Part shown: positions 45,736-54,389 of the stretch, one piece after another
Layout: every line of letters begins with the position of its first letter
How positions within the stretch are numbered: the first letter of the stretch is position 1
Assembly: GCA_031378805.1 (NCBI GenBank)
Contig: JANNEO010000121.1
Location: 1-64,000 of the forward strand
From: JADCCX01 sp031378805
GTDB taxonomy: Bacteria; Pseudomonadota; Alphaproteobacteria; Rhizobiales; Beijerinckiaceae
DNA: 64,000 nt
Direction of reading: 5' to 3'
Translations under genes and position numbers: made by a program
Notes under the pieces: generated by a model
What the model saw: only the letters and a program-made list of their open reading frames with translations
Told to the model about the DNA's origin: nothing
Database searches by the model: none

Positions 45736-46305
45736 TCACAGCTCCGCGCGAGGACCGGCTTCGGCCAAGGCCGCGCCGATTTCCAGACCGAGATCGTCGA
45801 GGTTGCCGTCGTCGCGGTCCGCCACGATGACTTCGCCACGGCCCTGACGATCCGCCTCTTCGTTGGACCGCGCAACGTTCACGGTCACCATCACATCGAC
45901 TTCGGCGTGAAGATGCACGGGAATCTTGTGCAGACCCAGCGCCTTGATCGGCTGCTGCAGGGTGATCTGTTGGCGGTTCACGGAATAACCGCCGGCGGTC
46001 AGTGCATCGGCGATGTCGCGGGTCGATACTGAACCGTAGAGGACGCCCGATTCACCGGCCTGGCGGATCAGCGTTACGGCGGCACCGTTGAGCTTCTCAC
46101 CGACCTTTTGCGCCTCGGAGCGGGCTTCGAGGTTGCGGGCTTCAAGCTGCGCCTTCTGCTTGACGAAGACAGCCTTGTTGGCGGTTGTCGCACGCAGCGC
46201 CTTGCCGCGAGCCAGCAGGAAGTTGCGAGCGTAACCCGGCTTCACGCTGACGGTTTCGCCCATTTGGCCGAGTTTAGCGACGCGCTCGAGAAGAATAACG
46301 TCCAT
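45736..46305 (-). CDS. rplI: 50S ribosomal protein L9
   Basis: This 189-residue protein binds 23S rRNA near the L1 stalk and helps maintain reading frame. The N-terminal domain (MDVILLERVAKLGQMGETVSVKPG, broken here at Leu) holds the family signature VKPGYARNFLLARGKA. A long helix joins it to the C-terminal domain. It carries an Ala/Glu-rich tail of about 40 residues beyond the usual ~150, as is common in alphaproteobacteria. AAGGAGT precedes the ATG. It is the last gene of rpsF-rpsR-DUF2232-rplI. Confidence 0.97.
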   Translation of the reverse strand: MDVILLERVAKLGQMGETVSVKPGYARNFLLARGKALRATTANKAVFVKQKAQLEARNLEARSEAQKVGEKLNGAAVTLIRQAGESGVLYGSVSTRDIADALTAGGYSVNRQQITLQQPIKALGLHKIPVHLHAEVDVMVTVNVARSNEEADRQGRGEVIVADRDDGNLDDLGLEIGAALAEAGPRAEL

Positions 46306-46336
46306 GTCTTGGTACTCCTTTGGTGGATCGGATCAT

Positions 46337-47272
46337 TCAAGGGTTTCGGCTGGCGATGATTTTCTCGCGCCAGCCAAAGGCGAGTTCGGCAATTCCCGCT
46401 GCCAGCATGGCGAAAGCGGGAAGGCCGAATATGAAGGTGGTGACCCAAAGCGCGGTCAAGATCATGCTGCGGGCACGCAGACCGAGCGTTGCGTGGTGAA
46501 CCGACGCGTAGCCCAGTGCCGTAAGACACATCACGGCAGCAATGCCCAGCAGTTCCATGAGCAGACCGAAATAATCCGGCAACATGCCGCCAACCAGCGC
46601 CAGCGCGGTGCCAGGCAGCAGCAAGCGCGGCAATTGCATTGTCGGAACGGCGGTCCAGGTGAACGCACCAGGGCTTGAGCGATGGGCGATCTTTGCCGCC
46701 AGCCAGATGTTGAGCATGTAGATCACGGCCAGCATCGCACAGCTCAAAGGGGCAACAGCATTGGCGTAAGCCCGGATGAAAAGCTGCGGATCCTGCCCTC
46801 CTGGCGCCGTCAGCGGTGCATCGCGGGCAATCCCCATCATGAAACGATAGACCGTCTCGGACTGGCGCAACAGGTGCATTTCCAGCGTGGCGAAGTCGAG
46901 GCTGATCGACAGGGCGCCCACAAGCGTCGCCAGCACGGCATAGCCCGCAGCGGACAGGCACAAAAGGCCGATTAGCGTGCGGCCATCATACCGGCCGCTC
47001 CACAGGATCGATCCGACGATGAAAGCGGGGAGGGTGACGAGCACGCTGAACGTCACGGCGGCACTGCCGCGAATGAAGAAGGCCAGCGCCGCCGCCATCA
47101 GGGCACCACCCAGCACCGCAAGCAGCGGCTGCCAGCGAATGGCAACGATCATCAACGGCAAGGGCGCGAGAACCACGAAAAAAAGTCCGATGGCCGGTCC
47201 GGAAATGGCGGCGGCAGCCAGCATCGCCGAAGCGAGCCCTGCAACGACTGCGATGATGATGGCGTTGGCCAT
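46337..47272 (-). CDS. DUF2232 family membrane protein
   Basis: This 311-residue protein has about eight hydrophobic segments and no known catalytic motif. DUF2232 proteins occur between rpsR and rplI in many Hyphomicrobiales, exactly as here, and resemble the YybS family. Their function is unknown; a transport or envelope role is only a guess. The ATG at 47272 has AGGA/AGGAA five to eight bases upstream, and an in-frame extension to 47305 lacks a good site. It is spaced 31 bases from rplI and 145 from rpsR. Confidence 0.88.
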   Translation of the reverse strand: MANAIIIAVVAGLASAMLAAAAISGPAIGLFFVVLAPLPLMIVAIRWQPLLAVLGGALMAAALAFFIRGSAAVTFSVLVTLPAFIVGSILWSGRYDGRTLIGLLCLSAAGYAVLATLVGALSISLDFATLEMHLLRQSETVYRFMMGIARDAPLTAPGGQDPQLFIRAYANAVAPLSCAMLAVIYMLNIWLAAKIAHRSSPGAFTWTAVPTMQLPRLLLPGTALALVGGMLPDYFGLLMELLGIAAVMCLTALGYASVHHATLGLRARSMILTALWVTTFIFGLPAFAMLAAGIAELAFGWREKIIASRNP

Positions 47273-47417
47273 GGGTTCCTGTCCTGCTGTCCCGGCACTT
47301 GGCACGGTTAGGGGCGATAGGCCCCAGCAATACCTGCGTGAGAGGGGCCGTTGTGGCCGTCACACAGGCGACGATGACGAAAACCCGGCGGGCGAACCCG
47401 CCGGGGTAGCAAATGTC

Positions 47418-47657
47418 TTACTTGATGACGTAGGGCAGCAAGCCAAGGATACGTGCGCGCTTGATGGCCTGTGCCAATTCGCGCTGCTTCTTGGCGGAAA
47501 CGGCCGTAATGCGCGACGGCACAATCTTGCCACGCTCGGAAATGTAGCGGGACAGCAGCTTCACATCCTTGTAGTCGATGAGAGGAGCGCCTGCACCTGT
47601 GAAGGGGCAGGTTTTCTTGCGGCGGAAAAAGGGACGACGTCCAGCACCAGCGCTCAT
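47418..47657 (-). CDS. rpsR: 30S ribosomal protein S18
   Basis: This 79-residue small-subunit protein binds as a heterodimer with S6 on the platform. The sequence runs from RRPFFRRKKTCPFTG through IDYKDVKLLSRYISERGKI to the basic AQAIKRARILGLLPYV end, which is the family signature. The start codon overlaps the rpsF stop by one base (TGATG), so translation is probably coupled. Confidence 0.98.
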   Translation of the reverse strand: MSAGAGRRPFFRRKKTCPFTGAGAPLIDYKDVKLLSRYISERGKIVPSRITAVSAKKQRELAQAIKRARILGLLPYVIK

Positions 47658-48079
47658 CAGAGATCCTCCACCGGGGGTTCATAGCCATAGCCGCTGTCAC
47701 GATCACGACCACCACCGCCGCCACCATCACGCTCGCGGTCACGACGCTCTTCACGCTCACGGCGCTGCATCATGGCCGATGGACCTTCTTCAAGCGCCTC
47801 AACCTTGATGGTCATGAAGCGGATGACGTCCTCGTTGATCTTCATCTGGCGCTCCATCTCGGCCACGCCAGCAGGTGGCGCGGAGATGTTGAGCAGCGCG
47901 AAATGCGCCTTGCGGTTCTTCTTGATCCGGTACGCAAGCGATTTGACGCCCCAGTACTCGATCTTGGAAATGGTGCCGCCCGAAGCCTCGATGATGCCCT
48001 TGAACTGTTCGGTCATCGTCTCGACTTGCTGCGCGGACACGTCCTGACGAGACAGGAAAACGTGTTCATAGAGTGCCAT
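47657..48079 (-). CDS. rpsF: 30S ribosomal protein S6
   Basis: This 140-residue protein begins MALYEHVFLSRQDVS and has the ferredoxin-like core with IEYWGVKSLAYRIKKNRKAHF (broken at Lys). The C-terminal ~35 residues are a charged Arg/Glu/Gly tail (GGGGGGRDRD), common in alphaproteobacteria. It opens the operon rpsF-rpsR-DUF2232-rplI. Its 5' leader contains two hairpins that may bind the S6:S18 complex. Confidence 0.98.
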   Translation of the reverse strand: MALYEHVFLSRQDVSAQQVETMTEQFKGIIEASGGTISKIEYWGVKSLAYRIKKNRKAHFALLNISAPPAGVAEMERQMKINEDVIRFMTIKVEALEEGPSAMMQRREREERRDRERDGGGGGGRDRDSGYGYEPPVEDL

Positions 48080-48444
48080 GGAAGCCTCTCTTCGTGTTGC
48101 ACATCAGAAAGGCGAATGCCTATCTGATCCTGTCTTGGCGCGGAGCCCTTCGAGCCGGATTGAGGCTCGACGGAATACATCGAAGGCGGAGACAAGGGAG
48201 GACGGATCACCGATCCTGGCATCAACCGAAAGTCGATGTTTCGAGCTTTCGACAGAAAATGATACCCCTCCGTTCAGCCTCCGGCCAAAACTGGAAGCTG
48301 GCGTATGACGGAATTGGTGCGGAATGGCAAGGGCCGAACCTCGGTAAATCCCCGTGACTGCTTGACATTATCGCCACTACGGTGTGGGGCGGTGCCTGCT
48401 TGTGCGATTTTCCCGCATACCGATCGGCGTATCAAGAGGTGTCC
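48080..48444. other. Divergent intergenic region between rpsF and fabD with leader hairpins
   Basis: No gene is supported in these 365 bases. On the rpsF strand two hairpins are visible. One is at 48105-48126 (CAGATAGGC-ATTC-GCCTTTCTG, with one mismatch), about 26 bases before the rpsF start. The other is a perfect 7-bp stem at 48150-48170 (TCGAGCC/GGCTCGA). S6:S18 leaders that bind the protein pair are known in bacteria, but the conserved CCG bulge cannot be assigned confidently here. A TTGACA at 48362-48367 points toward fabD, but no good -10 box follows at 17 bases. Confidence 0.5.
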
Positions 48445-49389
48445 ATGACGAAGACAGCTTTCATTTTCCCTGGTCAGGGCAGCCAGTCGATCGGCATGGG
48501 CAAGGCGCTGGCCGAGACCTTCCCGGTGGCGAAAGCCGTGTTCCATGAGGTGGATGCCGCGCTCTCTCAGAAGCTGTCGCATTTGATGTTCGAAGGTCCG
48601 CTCGATGAATTGACGATGACTGCCAATGCCCAGCCCGCCTTGATGGCGGTCAGCATGGCGGCGATGCGGGTACTTGAATCAGAGGCGGGCGTTGATCTGA
48701 AGACGGCCGCTGCCTGTGTCGCCGGACATTCACTGGGGGAATATTCCGCACTCGCTGCAGCCGGATCGCTGTCCATTGGCGATGCTGCCCGCTTGCTGCG
48801 CGTCAGGGGCAACGCCATGCAGGCCGCTGTGCCTGCGGGCATGGGTGCGATGGCGGCCCTGCTTGGCCTCGATTTCGAAACGGCGGACGCCATCGCCCGG
48901 GAAGCGGCAGAGAGCGATGTCTGCCAGGCTGCCAATGACAATGGTGGCGGGCAAGTCGTGGTGTCAGGACACAAGGCCGCGGTCGAGCGTGCGATCGTGC
49001 TTGCACAGGCCAGGGGAGCCAAGCGCGCGATGTTGCTCCCCGTCTCCGCGCCGTTCCATTGCAGCCTGATGCAGCCAGCCGCCGATGCCATGGAGGAAGC
49101 CTTGGGCAAGGTTGCCGTGAAGGCCCCTGCCGTCCCTCTGGTTGCCAATGTGAAGGCGGATTTTGTGACAAATCCCGCGGAGATCAAGGCGCTGCTTGTC
49201 CGTCAGGTGACAGGCACGGTCCGCTGGCGTGAAAGTGTGCAGTTCATGGCGGCTCATGGCGTGACGCATTTTGTGGAAATCGGGGCAGGCAAGGTACTCA
49301 ACGGCCTCGTCAAGCGCATTGCGGATGGCGCAACTGCTGCAGCGGTCGGTACACCAGCCGACGTTGCCGCATTTCAGGCCGCTGGCTGA
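48445..49389 (+). CDS. fabD: Malonyl-CoA:ACP transacylase FabD
   Basis: This 314-residue enzyme loads malonyl groups from CoA onto acyl carrier protein for fatty-acid elongation. It begins TKTAFIFPGQGSQSIGMG. The nucleophile Ser is in GHSLGEYSAL (~92), and the catalytic His is in SAPFHCSLM (~203). The frame opens 21 codons earlier, but the ATG at 48445 is the family start. It is followed by fabG after 14 bases. Confidence 0.97.
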   Translation: MTKTAFIFPGQGSQSIGMGKALAETFPVAKAVFHEVDAALSQKLSHLMFEGPLDELTMTANAQPALMAVSMAAMRVLESEAGVDLKTAAACVAGHSLGEYSALAAAGSLSIGDAARLLRVRGNAMQAAVPAGMGAMAALLGLDFETADAIAREAAESDVCQAANDNGGGQVVVSGHKAAVERAIVLAQARGAKRAMLLPVSAPFHCSLMQPAADAMEEALGKVAVKAPAVPLVANVKADFVTNPAEIKALLVRQVTGTVRWRESVQFMAAHGVTHFVEIGAGKVLNGLVKRIADGATAAAVGTPADVAAFQAAG

Positions 49390-49403
49390 GGAGAGTTCGA
49401 CAG

Positions 49404-50141
49404 ATGTTTGATCTTGAAGGGAAAACTGCGCTTGTGACAGGCGCATCGGGCGGCATCGGAGCCGCCATCGCGTCGGCTCTTCATGCCCAGGGAGCCACAG
49501 TGACGCTGTCCGGCACGCGGCGCGATGCCCTTGATGCTCTGGCAGCGACGCTGGGAAGCCGTGTCCATGTCGTCACGGCCGATCTGTCCGACCGTCCATC
49601 GGTGGAAAGCCTGGTTCCTGCTGCAGAAGTGGCCATGGGCAGCATGGACATCCTCGTCAACAATGCAGGCCTGACGCGCGACGGACTGTTCCTGCGCATG
49701 AAAGATGACGATTGGGACAAGGTGATCGCTGTCAACCTGACGGCGGGGTTCATCCTTTCCCGTGCCGCCCTGCGCGGCATGATGAAGCGGCGTCATGGCC
49801 GCATCATCGGCATCACCTCGATTGTCGGTGTCACCGGCAATCCGGGGCAAGCAAACTATGCGGCATCCAAGGCAGGCATGATCGGCATGTCCAAATCGCT
49901 GGCGGCAGAGGTGGCCAGCCGCAACATCACAGTGAACTGCATCGCCCCTGGTTTTATCGAGACAGCGATGACATCTGAACTCAACGACAAGCAAAAAGAC
50001 GGAATTCTGGGGTCAGTGCCCATGGGCCGGCTCGGCAGCGCCCATGAAATTGCCGCAACCGCCGTTTATCTCGCATCAACCGAAGCAGCGTATGTCACGG
50101 GCCAAACCATTCATGTGAATGGCGGCATGGTCATGGTATGA
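49404..50141 (+). CDS. fabG: 3-oxoacyl-ACP reductase FabG
   Basis: This 245-residue SDR enzyme reduces 3-oxoacyl-ACP with NADPH. The cofactor loop is TGASGGIG (~13-20), then NNAG (~87). The catalytic Ser is in GITSIVGVTGN, and Tyr/Lys are in YAASK (~149-153). Its length and its position after fabD support FabG rather than another SDR. In most Hyphomicrobiales acpP and fabF follow, but here the next gene is mltG. Confidence 0.96.
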   Translation: MFDLEGKTALVTGASGGIGAAIASALHAQGATVTLSGTRRDALDALAATLGSRVHVVTADLSDRPSVESLVPAAEVAMGSMDILVNNAGLTRDGLFLRMKDDDWDKVIAVNLTAGFILSRAALRGMMKRRHGRIIGITSIVGVTGNPGQANYAASKAGMIGMSKSLAAEVASRNITVNCIAPGFIETAMTSELNDKQKDGILGSVPMGRLGSAHEIAATAVYLASTEAAYVTGQTIHVNGGMVMV

Positions 50142-50197
50142 GATTTCGGAAAATTCCTGTGAGAACATCGCGTGGGCGCTTCCCTTGAGACGCGCAA

Positions 50198-50227
50198 TTG
50201 CCACAATCGCTCGTGCGATAGTATAAA
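50198..50227 (+). promoter_or_regulatory. Predicted sigma-70 promoter for mltG
   Basis: TTGCCA (50198-50203) and TATAAA (50222-50227) are separated by 18 bases; each box matches five of six consensus positions. It lies in the 110-base gap between fabG and mltG, 25 bases before the mltG start. This suggests that mltG-yicC-gmk can be transcribed independently of fabD-fabG. Confidence 0.5.
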
Positions 50228-50251
50228 GGATCATGATGCTTTTTCGGGGAA

Positions 50252-51928
50252 ATGAGCAGGCCAATGTCGGCTGACAATCTGGTTCCAGCCTCTGGCGGTA
50301 GCTTGATGAACGATCCGACGCCCCCACCATCGGGGCGGCGCTGGTCTCCGCGTGGCGCACGCGAAGCGTTGCAGCCCGTCAAGCCGCCAGAGCCACCCGA
50401 ACCGCCGCGTCGCCGCCGATCCGGCGGTTTCTTGGGCAAACTCAGTGCCTTGCTCACATTGCTGGTTTTTGTCGCCATTCTCGGCGGTGCTGGCATCATG
50501 TATGGTCAGAGCCAGCTCAATGCGCCTGGGCCTCTGGCGCAGGACAAGGTTGTCTTCATCCCGCGTGGCTCCGGATTGATGGATATTTCGCAGATTCTGG
50601 AACAGGAGGGCGTCATCAGCCAGCCCTTGCTGTTCCAGGTCCAGCATTATCTCAACGGCAGCCCCAATCTGAAATTCGGGGAGTATCAATTCAGGCAAAG
50701 CATTTCACTCAAGGAAGTGCGGGACATCCTGGTCGATGGCAAGTCGATCCTGCATTCCGTCACCATACCGGAGGGTTTGACCAGCGAGCAGATCGTCAAT
50801 CGCCTGAGGGATAATGACATTCTTGTTGGCGAGATCCGCACGATCCCGCGCGAGGGTGCGCTTCTGCCTGATACCTACCGCTTTGGTCGCGGTTTCAGCC
50901 GCGAACAGTTGCTGGCTCGCATGGAGGCGGAACAGCGCAAGATGCTGCAGGAAATCTGGACGCGCCGCAGCCCCGACCTCCCCTTGCGAGCGCCCTCTGA
51001 CCTGGTGATCTTGGCATCGATTGTCGAGAAGGAAACAGGCCGTGCGGATGAACGCACGCGCGTCGCTTCGGTGTTCGTCAACAGGCTCAATCGCGGGATG
51101 CGCCTCGAATCCGACCCGACCATCATCTACGGTCTGGTTGGTGGAAAGGGCACGCTGGGCCGAGGCATCCTTGCGACGGAAGTGCGCCAGCCAACCCCTT
51201 ACAATACCTATGTCATCAACGGCTTGCCGCCTGGTCCCATTGCCAATCCGGGTCGCGCTTCGATGGAAGCGACGGCCAACCCCTCCCGAACACGGGATAT
51301 CTTTTTTGTGGCGGATGGTACCGGCGGACATGCTTTCGCGGAGACGCTTGAGCAGCACAATCGCAATGTCGCACGGTGGCGGCAGATCGAGCGGGGCGAA
51401 ACACCTGGTGCCGCGCAGGTCGCTCCCGTGCCCGCGACACCTCCGACACCTGTGCCGCGTCCCGGTCAGAGGTCGGATCTCGTGCCTCCGGGCTTCCAGT
51501 TTGGTGGTCCTGCAACGCAAAGCCCGACGCTTCCAACAGCCGCTTCAGCTTACAACGTGCCGCCCGTTCCGCTTGAAGTCTTTGGTGGCATCATCGGTAA
51601 CGGAGTGCCTGGCCAAGCCGGGGGACAGGGACCAGGCGGAGCCTATGTCGATGAACCCCAGCAGCCTTCGTCGGGTGGCGTCGAAAGTTATCCCGTGGCT
51701 CCCGGTCGCCGCCAGGCGATCCAGCGCAATTCGCAGCAGGCAGGCAGCTCACCTGGCCCCTTGGTCCAGAACAACGCAGCTGATCTTGCGGTCATAGAAC
51801 CAGAGAATGTGCCAGTCCGCCGTGGACCTGGGCGAGGCTTTGACGCAGTGGAAGGCACGGCCCGCGATCCACTGCGGAACAAGACCTACGACTTGAACTC
51901 GCCCAAGACCATTCCGCAACTCCGCTGA
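50252..51928 (+). CDS. mltG: Endolytic murein transglycosylase MltG
   Basis: This 558-residue inner-membrane protein cuts nascent glycan strands and is thought to end their synthesis. A Pro/Arg-rich cytoplasmic N-terminus and one transmembrane helix (ALLTLLVFVAILGGAGIMYG) are followed by a LysM-like region (~80-150) and the YceG catalytic domain with the catalytic Glu in ASIVEKETGR. LESDPTIIYG and YNTYVINGLPPGPIANPG are family hallmarks. The C-terminal ~170 residues are a low-complexity Pro/Gly-rich extension found in alphaproteobacterial forms. The ATG at 50252 sits close to GGGGAA; another ATG is four codons on. yicC follows after 15 bases. Confidence 0.94.
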   Translation: MSRPMSADNLVPASGGSLMNDPTPPPSGRRWSPRGAREALQPVKPPEPPEPPRRRRSGGFLGKLSALLTLLVFVAILGGAGIMYGQSQLNAPGPLAQDKVVFIPRGSGLMDISQILEQEGVISQPLLFQVQHYLNGSPNLKFGEYQFRQSISLKEVRDILVDGKSILHSVTIPEGLTSEQIVNRLRDNDILVGEIRTIPREGALLPDTYRFGRGFSREQLLARMEAEQRKMLQEIWTRRSPDLPLRAPSDLVILASIVEKETGRADERTRVASVFVNRLNRGMRLESDPTIIYGLVGGKGTLGRGILATEVRQPTPYNTYVINGLPPGPIANPGRASMEATANPSRTRDIFFVADGTGGHAFAETLEQHNRNVARWRQIERGETPGAAQVAPVPATPPTPVPRPGQRSDLVPPGFQFGGPATQSPTLPTAASAYNVPPVPLEVFGGIIGNGVPGQAGGQGPGGAYVDEPQQPSSGGVESYPVAPGRRQAIQRNSQQAGSSPGPLVQNNAADLAVIEPENVPVRRGPGRGFDAVEGTARDPLRNKTYDLNSPKTIPQLR

Positions 51929-51943
51929 CGATTTGCCGCCCCC

Positions 51944-52837
51944 ATGACGATCCGCAGCATGACAGGATTTGCCCGGTCACAAGGGCAGGCCGCAGGTGCG
52001 GTGTGGTCATGGGAGCTGAAGACCGTCAACGCCAAGGGTTTTGATCTCCGGCTGCGCCTTCCGCCAGGCTTTGACCGTGTGGAGGCCGAAGCCAGGCGCA
52101 TGATCGGCACGGTGATTGGTCGCGGTACAGTTCATGTCGCGCTTGATCTCGCCCGACCGGACACGGTCGCTGACATCAGGATCAACGAGCCGCTGCTGCG
52201 GGCCCTTGCAGAAAAGCTGTCTTTGTCTGCCCGCGCAGCAGGACTCGCTCAACCTTCAATCGATGCTTTGCTGGGTGTGCGCGGTGTCGTTGAAACGGTT
52301 GATCCGGAGGAATCGGCCGAGGAGACCGCAGTGCTATCGCAAGCCATGATTGCCTCGCTGGAGGAGGCCATCATTGCGCTTTGCGCGATGCGCGAGAAGG
52401 AGGGTGACGCACTCCAGGGCGTTCTCGAGGAGCGTATCACCAGCATCGGCAGTCTCGCCCGGCAGGCTGATCAGTTGCCATCGCGTGGGCCAGAAGCGGT
52501 TCGCCAGCGCCTTTACCGGCAGATCGAGGAGCTGGTTGGCGCCGCTTCGGCAGAGCAGCTGGACAGCCAGCGGTTGCACCAGGAAGCGATGTTGATCGCT
52601 GTGAAAGCGGACATCCGCGAGGAGCTGGATCGGCTGACGTCCCATGTGCAGCAGGCCGGTGATCTCATCCGGCGCGGTGGGGCTGTCGGCCGACGGCTGG
52701 ATTTCCTGGCCCAGGAGCTTTCACGCGAAACTAACACCTTGTGCGCTAAATCCAACGACATGGCTCTGACCGCGATTGGCATCGACCTGAAAACATTGGT
52801 GGAGCAATTGCGAGAGCAGGTGCAGAATGTCGAATGA
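51944..52837 (+). CDS. YicC family endoribonuclease/RNase adaptor
   Basis: This 297-residue soluble protein has the YicC N-terminal domain (TIRSMTGFARSQG, then WELKTVNAKGFDLRLRLPPG) and the C-terminal DUF1732 domain ending SNDMALTAIGIDLKTLVEQLREQVQNVE (helical). YicC proteins have been reported to cut or destabilise RNA, including the RyhB small RNA in E. coli. It overlaps gmk by 11 bases, an arrangement widely conserved in bacteria, so the two are translated together. Confidence 0.93.
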   Translation: MTIRSMTGFARSQGQAAGAVWSWELKTVNAKGFDLRLRLPPGFDRVEAEARRMIGTVIGRGTVHVALDLARPDTVADIRINEPLLRALAEKLSLSARAAGLAQPSIDALLGVRGVVETVDPEESAEETAVLSQAMIASLEEAIIALCAMREKEGDALQGVLEERITSIGSLARQADQLPSRGPEAVRQRLYRQIEELVGAASAEQLDSQRLHQEAMLIAVKADIREELDRLTSHVQQAGDLIRRGGAVGRRLDFLAQELSRETNTLCAKSNDMALTAIGIDLKTLVEQLREQVQNVE

Positions 52838-53498
52838 GGGGCAGGCGATTTTAGCGAGCCGGCGCAAGGGTGTGCTGTTCGTGATTGCGTCGCCCTCGGG
52901 CGCAGGCAAATCCACTTTGAGCCGAATGTTGCTGCAAAGCGACCGCGCGATCAGCATGTCGGTGTCCGCCACAACCCGCCCCCGCCGTCCCAGCGAAGCC
53001 GAGGGTATCCACTATCATTTCGTCAGTCCCGCCCGTTTCGATGCCATGCGCAGCGGCGGAGAACTGCTGGAATGGGCAGAGGTTCATGGCAATTTCTATG
53101 GCACGCCAAGGGAACCCGTGGAAAAGGCACTGCAGGAAGGGCGTGATGTCCTGTTCGATATCGACTACCAGGGCACGATGCAGCTCTATGAGACAATGCG
53201 TGAGCATATCGTCAGCATCTTTATCCTTCCACCCAGTGCAGCGGTGCTGAAATCGCGCCTGGAACGCCGGGCCGAGGATGCGCCCGCGGTGATCCGCCGT
53301 CGGCTTGAAACAGCGCGGACTGAGCTGAAGCACTGGAACCATTTCGACTATGTCCTGATGAATGACGACATTGATGAGTCCTTTGCGTCCCTGCGTTGCA
53401 TTCTGGCCGCTGCCCGCAGTTCACGGTCGCGCAATCCGGATCTGGGGCGGGCCGCGGAAGCCATGTCGGCGGATCTCGAGGCGATGCTCTTGGCATGA
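52827..53498 (+). CDS. gmk: Guanylate kinase
   Basis: This 223-residue enzyme phosphorylates GMP to GDP. The P-loop is SPSGAGKSTLSR (~22-33). The GMP-binding region is SVSATTRPRRPSEAEGIHYHF (split at Pro), and the lid segment includes RRLETARTELKHWNHFDYV. Its ATG lies within the end of yicC. It converges on rsmA with only 18 bases between stop codons. Confidence 0.97.
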   Translation: MSNEGQAILASRRKGVLFVIASPSGAGKSTLSRMLLQSDRAISMSVSATTRPRRPSEAEGIHYHFVSPARFDAMRSGGELLEWAEVHGNFYGTPREPVEKALQEGRDVLFDIDYQGTMQLYETMREHIVSIFILPPSAAVLKSRLERRAEDAPAVIRRRLETARTELKHWNHFDYVLMNDDIDESFASLRCILAAARSSRSRNPDLGRAAEAMSADLEAMLLA

Positions 53499-53516
53499 TC
53501 GGAGTCGCAACCGCGA

Positions 53517-54371
53517 TCACCTCTCGCTGCGTCTCGCTTCCAGCACACGGACCATGGCAAGGAACGCATCCGGCGCAATTTCTTCCGCCCGTTTCTCCGG
53601 TGCGATACCGCAGGCTTCCAGCAACGCGGCGCTATCACCCATGCTCTTCAGCGATTGCCGCAACATCTTGCGACGCTGGCCGAAGGCCGCCCGTGTCAGA
53701 TCTTCCAGAATTTCCATCGTGAATGTCGGCGCATCCTTGCGCGGCAGCACTTGCACCACGCTCGACATCACCTTGGGCTGTGGCACGAAGGCGGTTGGCG
53801 GCACATTGAACAGGATGTGTGCTTCAGCCCGCAATGCTGTGAGCACGCCCAGCCGACCATAATCCTTGCGCTGCTCCGGCGAAGCCACCATGCGCTCGGC
53901 GAATTCGCGTTGCACCATCACGGTCACGGATTCAAACCATGGCGGCCATGGTTCCGCCTGCAGCCAACCGATGATCAGCGGCGTGGCGACATTGTAGGGA
54001 AGGTTGGCGATGATATGCGTTGGGCGACCAGCGCAAAGACCTGCCATGTCTTGGTTCAGGGCATCGCCCTGGATCACGCGCAACTTGCCAGGATAATACG
54101 CCGAAATCTCCGCTAGCGCGGGCAGGCAACGGTCGTCCATCTCGATCGCGGTCACGGCATCAGCGCCCGCGGCAAGAATGGCACGCGTCAAGCCACCTGG
54201 ACCGGGGCCAATCTCGAGCACGTGATAGCCCGTAAGATCACCCGCACTGCGGGCAATCCGCGAGGTCAGATTGAGATCAAGCAGAAAATTCTGGCCGAGC
54301 GCCTTGCGGGGAGACAATCCATGCTGTGCGATGACGTCGCGCAGCGGGGGCAGGGCATCGATCTGCGCCAT
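53517..54371 (-). CDS. rsmA: 16S rRNA dimethyladenosine transferase RsmA (KsgA)
   Basis: This 284-residue SAM-dependent methyltransferase dimethylates two adjacent adenines near the 3' end of 16S rRNA. Conserved parts are KALGQNFLLD (~22-31), the SAM loop LEIGPGPGGLTRAIL, EMDDRCLPAL, and the catalytic NLPYNVATPL. The length is normal. It is the last gene of the lptF-lptG-lptD-surA-rsmA run and lies 18 bases after the surA-like gene. pdxA, which usually separates these two, is absent. Confidence 0.96.
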   Translation of the reverse strand: MAQIDALPPLRDVIAQHGLSPRKALGQNFLLDLNLTSRIARSAGDLTGYHVLEIGPGPGGLTRAILAAGADAVTAIEMDDRCLPALAEISAYYPGKLRVIQGDALNQDMAGLCAGRPTHIIANLPYNVATPLIIGWLQAEPWPPWFESVTVMVQREFAERMVASPEQRKDYGRLGVLTALRAEAHILFNVPPTAFVPQPKVMSSVVQVLPRKDAPTFTMEILEDLTRAAFGQRRKMLRQSLKSMGDSAALLEACGIAPEKRAEEIAPDAFLAMVRVLEARRSER

Positions 54372-54389
54372 TGCGGAATCGAGCGCCTG

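Noticed and set aside
48362..48390. TTGACA as the fabD promoter
   Set aside because: The -35 box is perfect, but the sequence 17 bases on (TGGGGC) is not a -10 box, so no promoter is annotated.
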